Assembly: GCA_035568175.1 (NCBI GenBank)
Contig: DATMON010000024.1
Location: forward strand, 1 to 64,000
Origin: AV40 sp035568175
GTDB lineage: Bacteria > Verrucomicrobiota > Verrucomicrobiia > Chthoniobacterales > UBA10450
Length of the DNA stretch: 64,000 nucleotides
Direction: 5' to 3'
Shown here piece after piece: positions 41,475 through 51,650 of this stretch. A model generated the notes under the pieces. It was not told where the DNA came from and made no database searches. It was given only the letters and a program-made list of their open reading frames with translations. The translations under genes and the position numbers were made by a program. The first letter of the stretch is position 1, and each line of letters begins with the position of its first letter.

Positions 41475-44456
41475 TTATGGCAGGGCGGACCCGGATTGCG
41501 ACTGGACAAGCGAGATGTCCGAACTGTTGATCAACCCATTGGCGGTGACGTCCTCGCGAAAGTTATTGCTTGTGACTGGCTGCCCGGATTGTGACTGGGT
41601 TTGGGAAATGTCGCTCGAGTTGACCACGCGATTGCCAGTAGTGTCGCCGAGGAGAACGCCCATCGGAATGGAAACATTTCCGCTGTTGGTCCCATCGCTG
41701 ACGCCGGTCAGGGTGATTGCAATGTCCTGCGCGTTCGGAACTCCGGTGCAATTGACGGTAACTACGCTGCCGTTAATCGATTTGGTCGCAGCCTGTCCAC
41801 CGCACGCCGCCGAACCGACCGTTACCGGCGCGGGGAACGTAACAACAATCGTGTGATTGCCATTCGACCCACCGGTGCGGCATTCAATTCCTTCCGATCC
41901 GCTAAGTGGAAGATCGATATCGAAAGTTCCGGCCGAGCCGTGAATTTTGCGCGAAACCGCGCCGATCGGCAGGATGCCGGTTGCGGTGCACGAATTATTT
42001 CCCGCAAGCATGTAAGTCGCGGGCGGATAACTGTTGTCGGATTGGGCTTTGACGAACGTGTGATCGATGAACGCGTTGGATCGCTCCAATTTGCTCTCCG
42101 GACTGCCAGGCGTATCGCCCGTAAACGTCCGGCCGCCGACCGCGCCGAGCAGATCTCCGATTTGCGGATTGCCGAGCGCCGATTTCGGAACATAGATGCT
42201 GATTGTGCCATCGGGGCTGAAGTTGCTCGCAGCCAAAGCGCTTCCGACCGTCGTCTCCTGAATCACGAATACGCCTGGAACCCCGGCGTCACCGAGCGTG
42301 CCGTATTCGAACGTAGGTGGACCGCTCGGTCCGGTAGTCATTCCGACATAAAACTGTTGGCCCGCGGCAGCGAACGAATTCCACATCATTCTCCAGCGGC
42401 TGTTAATCGGAACGCTGGAGAGATCGTTCACTTTCATTTTGAAGAGAAAATTGCCGGGCGAAGTCGGCGGCTCGCCGACCGCGATGTAATCAATCAGCAA
42501 TGAAGCTGGCGTAGCGGTACTGGTGTTGGCTTCTGGATGTGTCGGATCGTTGCGATGAATGACCAGGCCGCTGCAGGTGTCGCCGATGAATGGCGCTGCT
42601 ACTTCATTATTGCCGCACGAGCTGCCGGCGCTGTTGGCCGCGACGACCTTATAATAGTACGTGGTGGTATCGTTGGCAGCCAGGGTGTCGGTATAAGTGC
42701 CACCAATCTGTGAACCGGCTATGGTTGCAATTACGGCCGCCGGATTGCTGTCGCTGCGTCGAATGACCTGATAGTCGTTGATCATCAGATTGCCGGAATC
42801 AGCTTCCGACCACAACAAATGCACGATGTTGCCAACGCGACGTTGCGTTAGCAAAGGCATTCCCGGTGGCGAGGTCATGTTCGCGGGATCTTTGGCGGCC
42901 AGCAGTCGTCGCCCACTCGATTGTCGGGCGATTGTCGCTGTCGTGGTATATGCGTTGCCGGTAGCATTGGGACCGGCCTGGGCACAAGGTCCGCCTTCGC
43001 AGCCGTTGACGTAACCGACCAAAACGCGGCCGTCTTTGTCGATCGTCATATCGTAGAAGTCGAGAAGGTTGCGGGTGATGTTCGCGCCGCCGCCTCTCAA
43101 CAAACCGCTGCGCTGCATCGGCGCGTTGGGAGTTGCGTCGGTTGTTGTCCAGTGTGCTCCGCCATCAAAAGTGTGCGCGACATAGAGGTGCCATTTACCG
43201 GTAAAATTGGCTGCGTTCGAATCGCCAGTTCCCGTCGTCGATCCATAAAAAGAAACCGCCGCCCGGCCGGCGTCGCCGGCAACTGCCGCTGGAAACGCAA
43301 TGTTCTTGAGCGAGTAAATAGCGCCGACATCGAATTGATGTTGCCAGGTCTGACCAGAATCGTCCGAGGTTGCGACTTCTGCGACGTTCCCATTTGGAGC
43401 GCCGAGAAGATAGACGCGTCCATTGGCATCCACGCCAACCGACGGATCGCTGCCAACACCGGAGCCGCCGGGAGTAGCGAGTGGTGTGGGCTGAACGGTC
43501 CAAGTTATCCCATTGTTCGTGGAAACGACCACGACTTGATTCGCGCCGCATTTCGCCATCGGCAGATATACAGTTCCGTCAGCCGGTGAGACCTTGATGT
43601 GCCCGTGCAAGCTGCCGAGCGGACTGGTCGTCTGACACGACACTGCGTTGGTCGCCATCACTGAAGGACCGTAAGTCAGGCCACCGTCGTCGCTCCGCGA
43701 ACAGAGAGAGACCGCCAAGTCCTGCGAGCAATAATAAACCGCATACGGGTAAACAGTTCCCGGCGGCCTCGTGGGAATTGGACTGTGATAAATGCCGCCG
43801 CCAATTGTCTCGTGGTCGACGGCCGAAGCGAGGCCGCCGGTTTGATCCGGCATCCAGGTGTTGCCGTCGTCGTCAGTGAGCGCAAGCTTCACCGTGTCCG
43901 GGCTAAGGAACGTCAACTCGCCGCCAAAACTTCGGCTGTGAAATCCGGTTGCGTCAGTGAAACCACGATCGGTGAAACCGATGGGATCGGAATCGAGACC
44001 TACCGAAGTCGGTGACGCACGATTAACCCAGGTCACGGTTTTTCCATTTATCGGGCAACTGTCGTCAAACGTGACGAACAAACTTTCCAAACCTGATTTA
44101 AAAAACGCCACGCCCGTGGCCCAGTTGCTGCCGATGGAGGGTTCGCCCGCGTTGCGCCCCATCCATTCTACCGAATGGACCTGCTGTCCGGCTTCAGTCG
44201 TCGTGACCGGAACAAGAACTCCGGGCGCCGTAAAATTCTCATATCCAATGGCGGGGCCAGTGTCTTGCGGCGCAGGCGTAACCGCTGCCGTGGCTCCTGC
44301 GGGAGTCCGCGGCGATTGTCGATTTTTAGCGGTTCTTTGCTCCGCGGATTGAGAGTCAGTCGGGAAGAGCGCAACACTGACAAATGCGAAGCCGAAAATT
44401 GCAAAAAGCGCGGCCAGTGTAACGCGCCCGGCAGGAGAAGCGGTTTTCTTTTTCAT
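41475..44456 (-). CDS. Large secreted sialidase-like (BNR) protein with dockerin-like tail
   Basis: A 993-residue exported protein with signal TLAALFAIFGFAFVSVALFP. The 130-520 part has BNR-like motifs (SRSDDGGLTYGPS, VSTNNGITWT, SDDSGQTWQHQ, FDGGAHWTTTD), a sialidase/sortilin-like propeller. About 565-650 is a fibronectin-III-like domain (YYYKVVAANSAGSS). The end has a dockerin-like pair: GDTTGNRVVNSSDISQ and DVTANGLINSSDIS, calcium loops. Multiple Cys. It likely binds or cleaves surface glycans and is anchored by the tail. Paralogous to the next gene. Confidence 0.88.
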   Translation of the reverse strand: MKKKTASPAGRVTLAALFAIFGFAFVSVALFPTDSQSAEQRTAKNRQSPRTPAGATAAVTPAPQDTGPAIGYENFTAPGVLVPVTTTEAGQQVHSVEWMGRNAGEPSIGSNWATGVAFFKSGLESLFVTFDDSCPINGKTVTWVNRASPTSVGLDSDPIGFTDRGFTDATGFHSRSFGGELTFLSPDTVKLALTDDDGNTWMPDQTGGLASAVDHETIGGGIYHSPIPTRPPGTVYPYAVYYCSQDLAVSLCSRSDDGGLTYGPSVMATNAVSCQTTSPLGSLHGHIKVSPADGTVYLPMAKCGANQVVVVSTNNGITWTVQPTPLATPGGSGVGSDPSVGVDANGRVYLLGAPNGNVAEVATSDDSGQTWQHQFDVGAIYSLKNIAFPAAVAGDAGRAAVSFYGSTTGTGDSNAANFTGKWHLYVAHTFDGGAHWTTTDATPNAPMQRSGLLRGGGANITRNLLDFYDMTIDKDGRVLVGYVNGCEGGPCAQAGPNATGNAYTTTATIARQSSGRRLLAAKDPANMTSPPGMPLLTQRRVGNIVHLLWSEADSGNLMINDYQVIRRSDSNPAAVIATIAGSQIGGTYTDTLAANDTTTYYYKVVAANSAGSSCGNNEVAAPFIGDTCSGLVIHRNDPTHPEANTSTATPASLLIDYIAVGEPPTSPGNFLFKMKVNDLSSVPINSRWRMMWNSFAAAGQQFYVGMTTGPSGPPTFEYGTLGDAGVPGVFVIQETTVGSALAASNFSPDGTISIYVPKSALGNPQIGDLLGAVGGRTFTGDTPGSPESKLERSNAFIDHTFVKAQSDNSYPPATYMLAGNNSCTATGILPIGAVSRKIHGSAGTFDIDLPLSGSEGIECRTGGSNGNHTIVVTFPAPVTVGSAACGGQAATKSINGSVVTVNCTGVPNAQDIAITLTGVSDGTNSGNVSIPMGVLLGDTTGNRVVNSSDISQTQSQSGQPVTSNNFREDVTANGLINSSDISLVQSQSGSALP

Positions 44457-44642
44457 AACTCGAATAGTGGGTGTGGCTTTTCCCCTGTAATCGAGCGATC
44501 ACACCGATGTGGACGCCTCTCCCCCAAGTAATTGCTCCCGATCCCTCCGACTAGGATTTACGGAAAATGTCCGAACTGCACGTTTCTGTCTCGGGCTATT
44601 TCGGTATTTTCTAGGTCACACGAATCACGAGCAAACTTTGTC

Positions 44643-47600
44643 TCATGGCAACGCCGTCCCGGAGAAGGATTGGACCAAGGAGATATCGGAACTGTTGATA
44701 AAACCATTTGCGGTCACATCCTCACGGAAGTTGCTCAAACCTACCGGCTGACCAGATTGCGATTGAGTTTGCGAAATGTCGCTCGAGTTGACTCGGCCGT
44801 TACCGGTCGTGTCTCCCGTCAGCACACTCATTGGAATCGAGACGTTGCCGCTGTTGGCACCACCGGTGACTCCGATCAGGTTAATACTCAACGTTTGCGC
44901 GTTGCTCACGTTGGTCAGGTTCACCGTCACTTGACTATTCTGGACGGAGAAACCGCTGGCGGAGCCGGTTCCACCCGCGCCCGGAGTGACCGTTACGTTG
45001 GTCACGCTTACCGGGACCGCGAACGTTATAATGGCGGTGTGATTACCCGACGAGCCGCCGGTTCGGCATTCAATGCCCGGTTGACCGGTCAGCGGAAGAT
45101 CGACGTCGAAAGTCCCGGCGGTTCCATGAGTCTTGCGAGAAACTGCGCCGACTGGCTCGATACTGCTCGAGGAACAGATGGTATTGCCTACTACGGTGTA
45201 AGTAGCTGTTGGAAAACTGTTGTCGGTGTTTCCTTTGACGAAAGTGTGGTCGATGAGAAGATTTGAGCGCTCCAGCGTCATGGGCGGCGTGTCGCCGCTA
45301 TTGAATGTGCGACCGTTGACCGCTCCCAACAAATCTCCGGGTTGGGGACTACCAACCTTCGACTTGTCGATGAAGATCGTAATCGTGCCGTCTGCGTTAA
45401 AGTTGCTGCCGGCAATGAAAGCGTCATCGTGTCCGAGCGGATTTTCAGTGGGAACGCCTAGGACGACGAGGGAGGCGGTGGCCACAGTTCCGTATTCAAA
45501 CGAAACGTTCGGAGTCGGGGTGGTGTTATCCGTTGTCATTCCGACAAAGAACTGCTCATCGGGTGTCGCAACCGAGTTCCAAACCATCCGCCAACGACTA
45601 TTAGGCGGAAGGGTGAGTAGATTACCCACCTTCATCTTGAACATGAGTTGATTCGTCGATGGTGGCTCGCCGACAGCAATGTAATCGATCAAATATTGCG
45701 GAAGAGGTGGCTGACTCGCGGTTCCGCCGGTGCTCTCCGGATGGCTGGGAAGATTTCTATGAATGATGATGCCCGAGCAGGTATCGCCGACAAAAGGAGC
45801 GGCTATCTCATTGTTAGGACATGAAGTTCCGACGCTGTTCGATGCTACTACCTTGTAGTAATAGGTCTGGCTGGGATTGGTAGCAGTTGTATCGGTGTAA
45901 GTTCCACCAGTCTGCGCACCGGCTACAGTAGTCAATGGTACTTCCGCGCCCGGTGAAGTGCTTCTAAGGATCTGATAGAAGTTGATCATGGAATTGCCGC
46001 TATCGGCCTCGTTCCACGCCAGCTTGACGACGTTTCCGATCCGCGTTTCGGTGACAAACGGCATTCCAGGAACGGCGGTCGCGCTCGTTGGATCTTTGGC
46101 CGCAATCATCCGGCGACCACTCGACTGTCGCGCAATGCTCGCGGTAGCTGTGTAAGCATTGCCCGTAACCGAGGTCGAACCATCGCCATTGACCGGCGCC
46201 TGCGAGCACGGCCCGCCGGAACATCCATTGACATAACCCACTTGAACTCGGCCGTCGCGATCAATCGTTATATCGAAAAAGTCGAGAAGATTGCGATCCA
46301 TTGCGCCGCCGCCGCCGCGCAACAGTCCCATCCTCTGCATCGGAAGGAATGGTGTCGCATCCGTAGTCGTCCAGTGGGCGCCGCCATCGAAGGTGTGGGC
46401 CACGTAAAGATGCCAGATCCCAGTAAAGCCGTCTGCGCTGGAATCGCCGGTTCCGCCAGACGCCCCGTAAAATGCGACGGCGGCGCGCCCGGCATCTCCC
46501 GCGACGGCGGCTGGGAAGGCAATGTTCTTGAGACCAAAAACAGAGCCGACGTCGAAGATATGTGTCCATGTTTGTCCCTGGTCACTCGAGGTCGCGACCA
46601 CGGCGGCAGTGCCGTTCATCGCTCCGAGATAATAGACGGTCCCATTGTTGTCGATGCCCACGGCAGGGTCATCCAAAGTGGCAGTGTTTTTAACAGAGCC
46701 GTTCTGGACCTGCCGGATCGACCAAGTCGTCCCGTTATCGGCGGACACAACCACGGCCGCATTTGTGCCGCAGGCTCTGTTTGGTACATAGACAGTACCA
46801 TCCGGTGCAACCTTAACGTGTCCGTGTAAGCCGCCGCAGGCGGTAAGATTGTACATCGCTATCGACGGACCGAAGGTTAGGCCGCCGGTATCACTTCTGG
46901 AGCAGAACGCGGCCGCGATATCTTGCGAACAGTAGTAAACCGCGTGCGGGTAGGCGGGGGTGGGCGGATTGAGATTGAGCGGAGCGTGATAGGGTCCGCC
47001 CCCGATCGTCTCGTGATCGACTGCTGAGGCAAGGCCGCTACCCTGAGTAGGCGTCCAGTTAATACCGTCGTTATCGGTAAACGATGTCTTGCAAGTCGGG
47101 GAGAGCAGCGTCAGCTCGCCCGCGAAAACGCGACCCGTCTGCCTGTCAGTGAAACCGATCGGATCCGAATCGATAAACAGCGAGGTCGGCGCACGCCGAT
47201 CAGACCATGTCGCTTTCGGAATGGTTGCTGAGCACGACTCATCCCACGAGACAAACAGGGTTTCGAGGTCGGACTGGAAGTTGGTCATCCCGCCAACTGA
47301 GCTGGAAGTGGAGAGCCAGTTTACGCCAATCGATGGTTCGCCCGCGCCGCGGCCCTGGTATTCAACCGTGACGGCACCTGAGCTCGTTGCCGAACCCGGT
47401 ACCAGGATGCCTGGAGCCTCAAAGTTTTCATAACCAATCTTCGGGCCATTGTCTTGTGGAGCAGGAGGCGGAGGCGCGGGCGTTAGTGGAACTGCCGCCG
47501 CTGTTCCCGAATACACATCGGTCGCAACCGGTGTGAGGTCGTAGGCAACGTGAACAGTGAACACTCCGGTGCCCCATTGAGAGATGTCGATGAACGCTGT

Positions 47601-48095
47601 TTGGTTGGTGAGACCCGGCCCATTCGCGGCGGAGGTCACCAACGTGCCACTGTTCGCGCCCATACCGCTTACGTTCGTGTTCGCGCCTTGATGAATGTAA
47701 ATGTCGTATTCGTTCGCGCTGTTTTGCCAGTTCAATTGGACCTGAACCCGCTGTCCGGCCCAATTCGATGACGTGCCCGTCACCGTGAGGGTGAACGTCT
47801 CACACGTGACGTTCTCGACACATGACGACTCCATGTTGACGTTTGGCCCTACTGCCGAAGCTGGCGTCCCTTCCTGCCAGCTCGCGCTTGGTCCACCGGG
47901 AGCCGGACCGACTGACCCTGATGAGGGTGTCGGCAAGTTCGGGGCTTTGGCCCGGTGCGCAGGTTGTCGAGTTCCATCCCGGGCTGTGTTTGCTCCGCTC
48001 AGCGGAATTGCAGTCAACAATGCGACGCTGGCCAAAATCAAAACAGTGCCGGCACTGGTGCGCGCGGTGATTAAAGAGAAAGAATCCTTTTTCAT
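44643..48095 (-). CDS. Large secreted sialidase-like protein with dockerin-like tail (paralogue)
   Basis: A 1150-residue exported protein from the ATG at 48095 (signal TSAGTVLILASVALLTAIPL). It has the same layout as its neighbour plus an N-terminal prepeptidase-like beta domain (about 70-220: VQLNWQNSANEYDIYIHQG). BNR-like motifs (SRSDTGGLTFGPS, DQGQTWTH, FDGGAHWTTTD), a FN3-like domain (YYYKVVASNSVGTS) and the dockerin end (GDTTGNGRVNSSDISQ, DVTANGFINSSDIS). A tandem duplication is evident. Cys-rich, fitting the DsbA/VKOR genes downstream. Confidence 0.88.
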   Translation of the reverse strand: MKKDSFSLITARTSAGTVLILASVALLTAIPLSGANTARDGTRQPAHRAKAPNLPTPSSGSVGPAPGGPSASWQEGTPASAVGPNVNMESSCVENVTCETFTLTVTGTSSNWAGQRVQVQLNWQNSANEYDIYIHQGANTNVSGMGANSGTLVTSAANGPGLTNQTAFIDISQWGTGVFTVHVAYDLTPVATDVYSGTAAAVPLTPAPPPPAPQDNGPKIGYENFEAPGILVPGSATSSGAVTVEYQGRGAGEPSIGVNWLSTSSSVGGMTNFQSDLETLFVSWDESCSATIPKATWSDRRAPTSLFIDSDPIGFTDRQTGRVFAGELTLLSPTCKTSFTDNDGINWTPTQGSGLASAVDHETIGGGPYHAPLNLNPPTPAYPHAVYYCSQDIAAAFCSRSDTGGLTFGPSIAMYNLTACGGLHGHVKVAPDGTVYVPNRACGTNAAVVVSADNGTTWSIRQVQNGSVKNTATLDDPAVGIDNNGTVYYLGAMNGTAAVVATSSDQGQTWTHIFDVGSVFGLKNIAFPAAVAGDAGRAAVAFYGASGGTGDSSADGFTGIWHLYVAHTFDGGAHWTTTDATPFLPMQRMGLLRGGGGAMDRNLLDFFDITIDRDGRVQVGYVNGCSGGPCSQAPVNGDGSTSVTGNAYTATASIARQSSGRRMIAAKDPTSATAVPGMPFVTETRIGNVVKLAWNEADSGNSMINFYQILRSTSPGAEVPLTTVAGAQTGGTYTDTTATNPSQTYYYKVVASNSVGTSCPNNEIAAPFVGDTCSGIIIHRNLPSHPESTGGTASQPPLPQYLIDYIAVGEPPSTNQLMFKMKVGNLLTLPPNSRWRMVWNSVATPDEQFFVGMTTDNTTPTPNVSFEYGTVATASLVVLGVPTENPLGHDDAFIAGSNFNADGTITIFIDKSKVGSPQPGDLLGAVNGRTFNSGDTPPMTLERSNLLIDHTFVKGNTDNSFPTATYTVVGNTICSSSSIEPVGAVSRKTHGTAGTFDVDLPLTGQPGIECRTGGSSGNHTAIITFAVPVSVTNVTVTPGAGGTGSASGFSVQNSQVTVNLTNVSNAQTLSINLIGVTGGANSGNVSIPMSVLTGDTTGNGRVNSSDISQTQSQSGQPVGLSNFREDVTANGFINSSDISLVQSFSGTALP

Positions 48096-48293
48096 AAAGA
48101 CGATAGAAGGCTCCCGAATGTAAACCCGACGTTTGCGGACAAATCTATGGTTGCACATTCATTTCGGACGGGGAACAGAAATCGGATGTAGTCCGCTGCC
48201 CCCTTTGCGTGTGAGATGGCGTCGGCAGGCCTGAACGATGGCCGAACGTGGGTCCAAATTCGTAAATCGCCGCGACAGTCGCCCAGCCGCTCT

Positions 48294-49511
48294 CTAGAGG
48301 AGATGGCCGAGCTTTACCTTTTTGGTTTCAAGATATTTTTCGTTGTGCGGATTCGCGGCGGTTCGAATCGGAACCTGTTCGACCATTTCCAGGCCGTAAC
48401 CTTCCAAGCCGACAACCTTTTTCGGATTGTTCGTCAGGAACCGAAATTGCCGCACGCCGAGATCGAACAAAATTTGCGCGCCGATTCCGTAATCCCGTAA
48501 ATCTGGCGGCAATCCGAGCTTGGCGTTGGCTTCGACGGTGTCGAGTCCTTCCTCCTGTAATTTGTAAGCGTGAATCTTCGCCGCCAATCCAATCCCGCGT
48601 CCTTCCTGACGCATGTAAACCAGAACGCCGTTGCCCTCTTCGGAAATCTGCCGCAACGCCGCGTGCAACTGATTCCCGCAATCGCACCGGCGAGATCCAA
48701 ACACGTCGCCAGTGAGACATTCGCTGTGGACCCGCACCAGCGTCGGCTTGTTCTTGTCGATTTTGCCTCTGACCAGCGCGAGATGATGCATCCCGTCGAG
48801 CGTCGAGCGGTACAAATGCAAATCGAAATCGCCGTAATCGGTCGGCAATTTTATCACCTGCTCGAGCTCGACCAGTTTCTCGCGCTTTCGCCGATACGCG
48901 ATCAGACTTTGGATCGTGCAAATGCGGAGGCTATGTTTTTTGCGGAACTCCATTAACTCCGGCAACCGCGCCATCGTTCCGTCGTCGTGCAAGATTTCGC
49001 AGAGCACGCCGGCCGGTTGCAATCCAGCCATCTGGGCAAGATCGACCGCTGCTTCGGTGTGACCGGCCCGGCGCAAAACTCCGCCGTCTTTCGCGCGCAA
49101 CGGAAACACGTGACCAGGTTGCGTCAGATCGTCCGGCGATGAGTGCGAATTCGCGATCGCTAGAATCGTGGTGGCGCGGTCGTAGGCGCTGATTCCAGTT
49201 GTCACGCCGCGGGCTGCGTCCACCGAAACGGTGAAATCGGTTCGTTGCGCTTCCCGGTTTTGCGTCACCATCCGTTGCAAACCGAGTTGCTCGGCGCGCT
49301 CGTTCGAGATCGGCACACAAATCAAACCGCGTCCGTGGGTCGCCATGAAATTGACCGCTTCCGGCGTGACCTTCTCGGCCGCAATCACCAGATCGCCTTC
49401 GTTCTCGCGGTCGGCGTCGTCGGTCACGATCACAATCCTCCCTTTGGAGATGTCGCTGATCACATCGTCAATCGCGTCGAACTGAAACGTTTCCTTTTCG
49501 TGCGAAATCAT
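48294..49511 (-). CDS. ribBA: Bifunctional riboflavin enzyme RibBA
   Basis: A 405-residue fusion. N-terminal DHBP synthase (about 1-200): DDADRENEGDLVIAAE and the end HSLRICTIQSLIAYRR. C-terminal GTP cyclohydrolase II (about 205-405): RVHSECLTGDVFGSRRCDCGNQL with the three zinc Cys, VYMRQEGRGIGLAAKI with the Arg/Glu set. It makes dihydroxybutanone phosphate and opens GTP for riboflavin. No FMN riboswitch is evident upstream. Confidence 0.96.
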   Translation of the reverse strand: MISHEKETFQFDAIDDVISDISKGRIVIVTDDADRENEGDLVIAAEKVTPEAVNFMATHGRGLICVPISNERAEQLGLQRMVTQNREAQRTDFTVSVDAARGVTTGISAYDRATTILAIANSHSSPDDLTQPGHVFPLRAKDGGVLRRAGHTEAAVDLAQMAGLQPAGVLCEILHDDGTMARLPELMEFRKKHSLRICTIQSLIAYRRKREKLVELEQVIKLPTDYGDFDLHLYRSTLDGMHHLALVRGKIDKNKPTLVRVHSECLTGDVFGSRRCDCGNQLHAALRQISEEGNGVLVYMRQEGRGIGLAAKIHAYKLQEEGLDTVEANAKLGLPPDLRDYGIGAQILFDLGVRQFRFLTNNPKKVVGLEGYGLEMVEQVPIRTAANPHNEKYLETKKVKLGHLL

Positions 49512-50032
49512 TAGAGGCGTTAAGATTACCGTTCTCCGCCGTGATCAGCAACTCCCCGATAATCTTGCTCTTGCTCCTGATCTGGCAGTGCGTGTTGTAG
49601 CCACGGCCCTGTGCGCCGTTTGTCTTTGCGAGACGCTCAATCCAACGGCCATAGGGCGATGGCTACAATCACTTGCCACTACCGGTCGCCACGATCGCTT
49701 CGCCGGTTCACTGGACGCTGCCGTGATCCCGTCTCTTATCCGTGATCGACTTCATTCTTTAAATCGAACGCTAGAACTGTCTTTTCCCTAACATTCGATA
49801 ATCACTGCATTGAACGGAATCCCGCGCAGCCGGTCGATTGCGGTGAAGCCCGCGGCAGGATCGACCCGTTAGGCATTTCCAGAACCGGAAATTTTGCTTG
49901 AACTACCGGTCCCGAAAGTCGTATTCGCTTGTGAAGCACATCCAAGGCAGTGCCTAATAACCCCCAGATACAAAAGCTCTCTCGACTCTGCTGTAGTCAG
50001 GCATTTTTGGACCGACTCACAAGTAAAACATT
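49512..50032. other. Intergenic region upstream of ribBA with REP hairpin
   Basis: No gene is supported. A large hairpin with ends gtagccacggccct and agggcgatggctac spans 49597-49666. A candidate attC follows (49786-49874). The ribBA promoter should be in the first 80 bases on the minus strand. Confidence 0.6.
49786..49874 (+). other. Candidate attC site at the left edge of the accessory island
   Basis: ccctaac and gttaggc cores pair six of seven bases, and tcgat/atcga can form the inner stem. The right-end ttctcgttag consensus is absent (gacccgttagg). It is degenerate, so low confidence. Confidence 0.35.
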
Positions 50033-50320
50033 ATGGCTCAATTACCGGTAGATAAAGCTAGGCGAATCATCAGCATCGCGTTCCTCGGCTACACACAATC
50101 ACCGATTCCAACAACGGACGAAGCCGACGGCATCAATATCAAAAAAACCCTCGAGGGGATGGAAGACATTGATCGTAAACAGGTGCACCGCAGCATTGTC
50201 ACTAAGACGAAAGCAGAAGGGTACCAAACTTCTTTGGCGGATGCCCGGTTTGTCGATTCCACCCAATTTTATGACACGGTTGGAGACATCGTGACCGATC
50301 TGATTGACTCCGCTTCCTGA
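50033..50320 (+). CDS. Small hypothetical protein, island gene 1
   Basis: A 95-residue soluble protein: FLGYTQSPIPTTDEADGINIKKTLEGMEDIDRKQVHRSIV and a C-terminal helix FYDTVGDIVTDLID. No signal peptide. No family recognised. First of six co-oriented genes that run to 54.7 kb with gaps mostly under 100 bases, so operon membership is likely. Confidence 0.65.
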   Translation: MAQLPVDKARRIISIAFLGYTQSPIPTTDEADGINIKKTLEGMEDIDRKQVHRSIVTKTKAEGYQTSLADARFVDSTQFYDTVGDIVTDLIDSAS

Positions 50321-50329
50321 CGGGGGCGT

Positions 50330-51607
50330 ATGAAAAACTCTTCGAGTTCTCGCTTCGTCGCAGTTGCGCTCTGCCTCCCTTTGCTGCTCTCCGTAGCCCT
50401 CGCGGCTGACAAAGTTCTTCACACCAAGACCATCATCGGCGTGGACGACGGTCGAATAGTAATCAGATTGAATTTCTTTGACGCGGACAACAAACAAGTT
50501 CGTGACGCCGTTTTAGTAGTCACGGATGAGCTTACACAAACTGCTGCCTATACGCTTTTAGCTAAGGACAAGGACGGTAAGTCGCAAACCGTCCAAATCG
50601 AAAAAGTCGTTTTAAGAAATAATAGCCCTCAGTTTGCGGGCGGGGTCGATATTTTTCCCAAAGGAAATCTCTCTGCCGATACTACCTACACAATACAGCC
50701 CAAGCCGGGTCTCTGGAAATTGAAGCCCGGTTATTCGTTAACGGCCGAGGAGACGCCGTTACCTGTCTCTGGGCCGAATATCAAACTCGCCGCTGAAGAA
50801 ATAAAGAATCGAGCGCTACAGAACAAGATTGAGTTTCTCAATGGAAGCGCTGTTGGCGCCGGATCTGCCCGGGCCACTTATCTCTATGATAGCCCTCTTT
50901 CCGCTGAGTGGCTTCATGTTGAGGCGCTTGGCAAAGCGGATTTTGATTTCCGCTCTCAAGATAAAACAAAATATTTTAACAGTATTGTTGGACAGCTCTC
51001 AGCATTTTACGCGAGTAAATGGACATTTGGTAGTCAGCCGACGCCCGAATTTCCCGGTGAGACGATGCCAAGCGGAGCGATTCCATATCACATAGCAATC
51101 AACGGCTCGGTCGAAAGTGACCAAACTTTTAATACTGTCGACGCAACCGGCGGTGTGTCGTTCGTTGCGTATGCAAACAATCCAATAACGGATGCGTTGC
51201 ATAAGATATTCGTGCCAAATATTGATGCTTTGGAAGCCGGTGTAGCTCCGAAATTTAAGTTCGGTTACGATTATGTAGGGCACGTTAAAAATGGCGTCGA
51301 TACCGGAACAGGTAGTGAACGACTAACAGCCGATGTTTATTGGTCGATGGCAGTAGCTCGCGGTTGGAAACTTCCGGACTTTCTATACAAGGATGGGTTC
51401 GATGCTGATTTCATCGTCGATGTTGAGACTGTGTACGCTTTTGAAAAGGGAAAGTTCTTTGATAACAGCAAGCTAACACTCGATTTTCATTCGCAGTTGA
51501 AGCCCGACAAGTCGCCTTCTCTTACTTTTACGTACGCGCAAGGGAAAGCGACTCCAACCTTTAAACATTTCGACGCCCTCCTCGCCGGCGTAAAGTTTCC
51601 ATTTTAA
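50330..51607 (+). CDS. Exported hypothetical protein, island gene 2
   Basis: A 425-residue protein with signal RFVAVALCLPLLLSVALAAD. The mature N-terminus (about 25-140) is beta-rich, IVIRLNFFDADNKQVRDAVLVVTDEL, with Ig-like pattern, and the C-terminal 250 residues have alternating amphipathic strands (FDADFIVDVETVYAF, KLTLDFHSQLKPDKSPSLTFTY) ending in a Phe (KFPF), the outer-membrane barrel style. Secreted or outer-membrane, role unknown. Confidence 0.7.
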   Translation: MKNSSSSRFVAVALCLPLLLSVALAADKVLHTKTIIGVDDGRIVIRLNFFDADNKQVRDAVLVVTDELTQTAAYTLLAKDKDGKSQTVQIEKVVLRNNSPQFAGGVDIFPKGNLSADTTYTIQPKPGLWKLKPGYSLTAEETPLPVSGPNIKLAAEEIKNRALQNKIEFLNGSAVGAGSARATYLYDSPLSAEWLHVEALGKADFDFRSQDKTKYFNSIVGQLSAFYASKWTFGSQPTPEFPGETMPSGAIPYHIAINGSVESDQTFNTVDATGGVSFVAYANNPITDALHKIFVPNIDALEAGVAPKFKFGYDYVGHVKNGVDTGTGSERLTADVYWSMAVARGWKLPDFLYKDGFDADFIVDVETVYAFEKGKFFDNSKLTLDFHSQLKPDKSPSLTFTYAQGKATPTFKHFDALLAGVKFPF

Positions 51608-51650
51608 AGCCGTCGCTGATTCAAAACTCCGCTACCTCCCCGAAAAATAT

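Noticed and set aside
41601..42503. 300-codon plus-strand frame
   Set aside because: Antisense of the dockerin-tagged protein; arginine-rich composition, no start context.
48294..49600. FMN riboswitch upstream of ribBA
   Set aside because: No RFN consensus blocks are visible in the 90 bases before the start.
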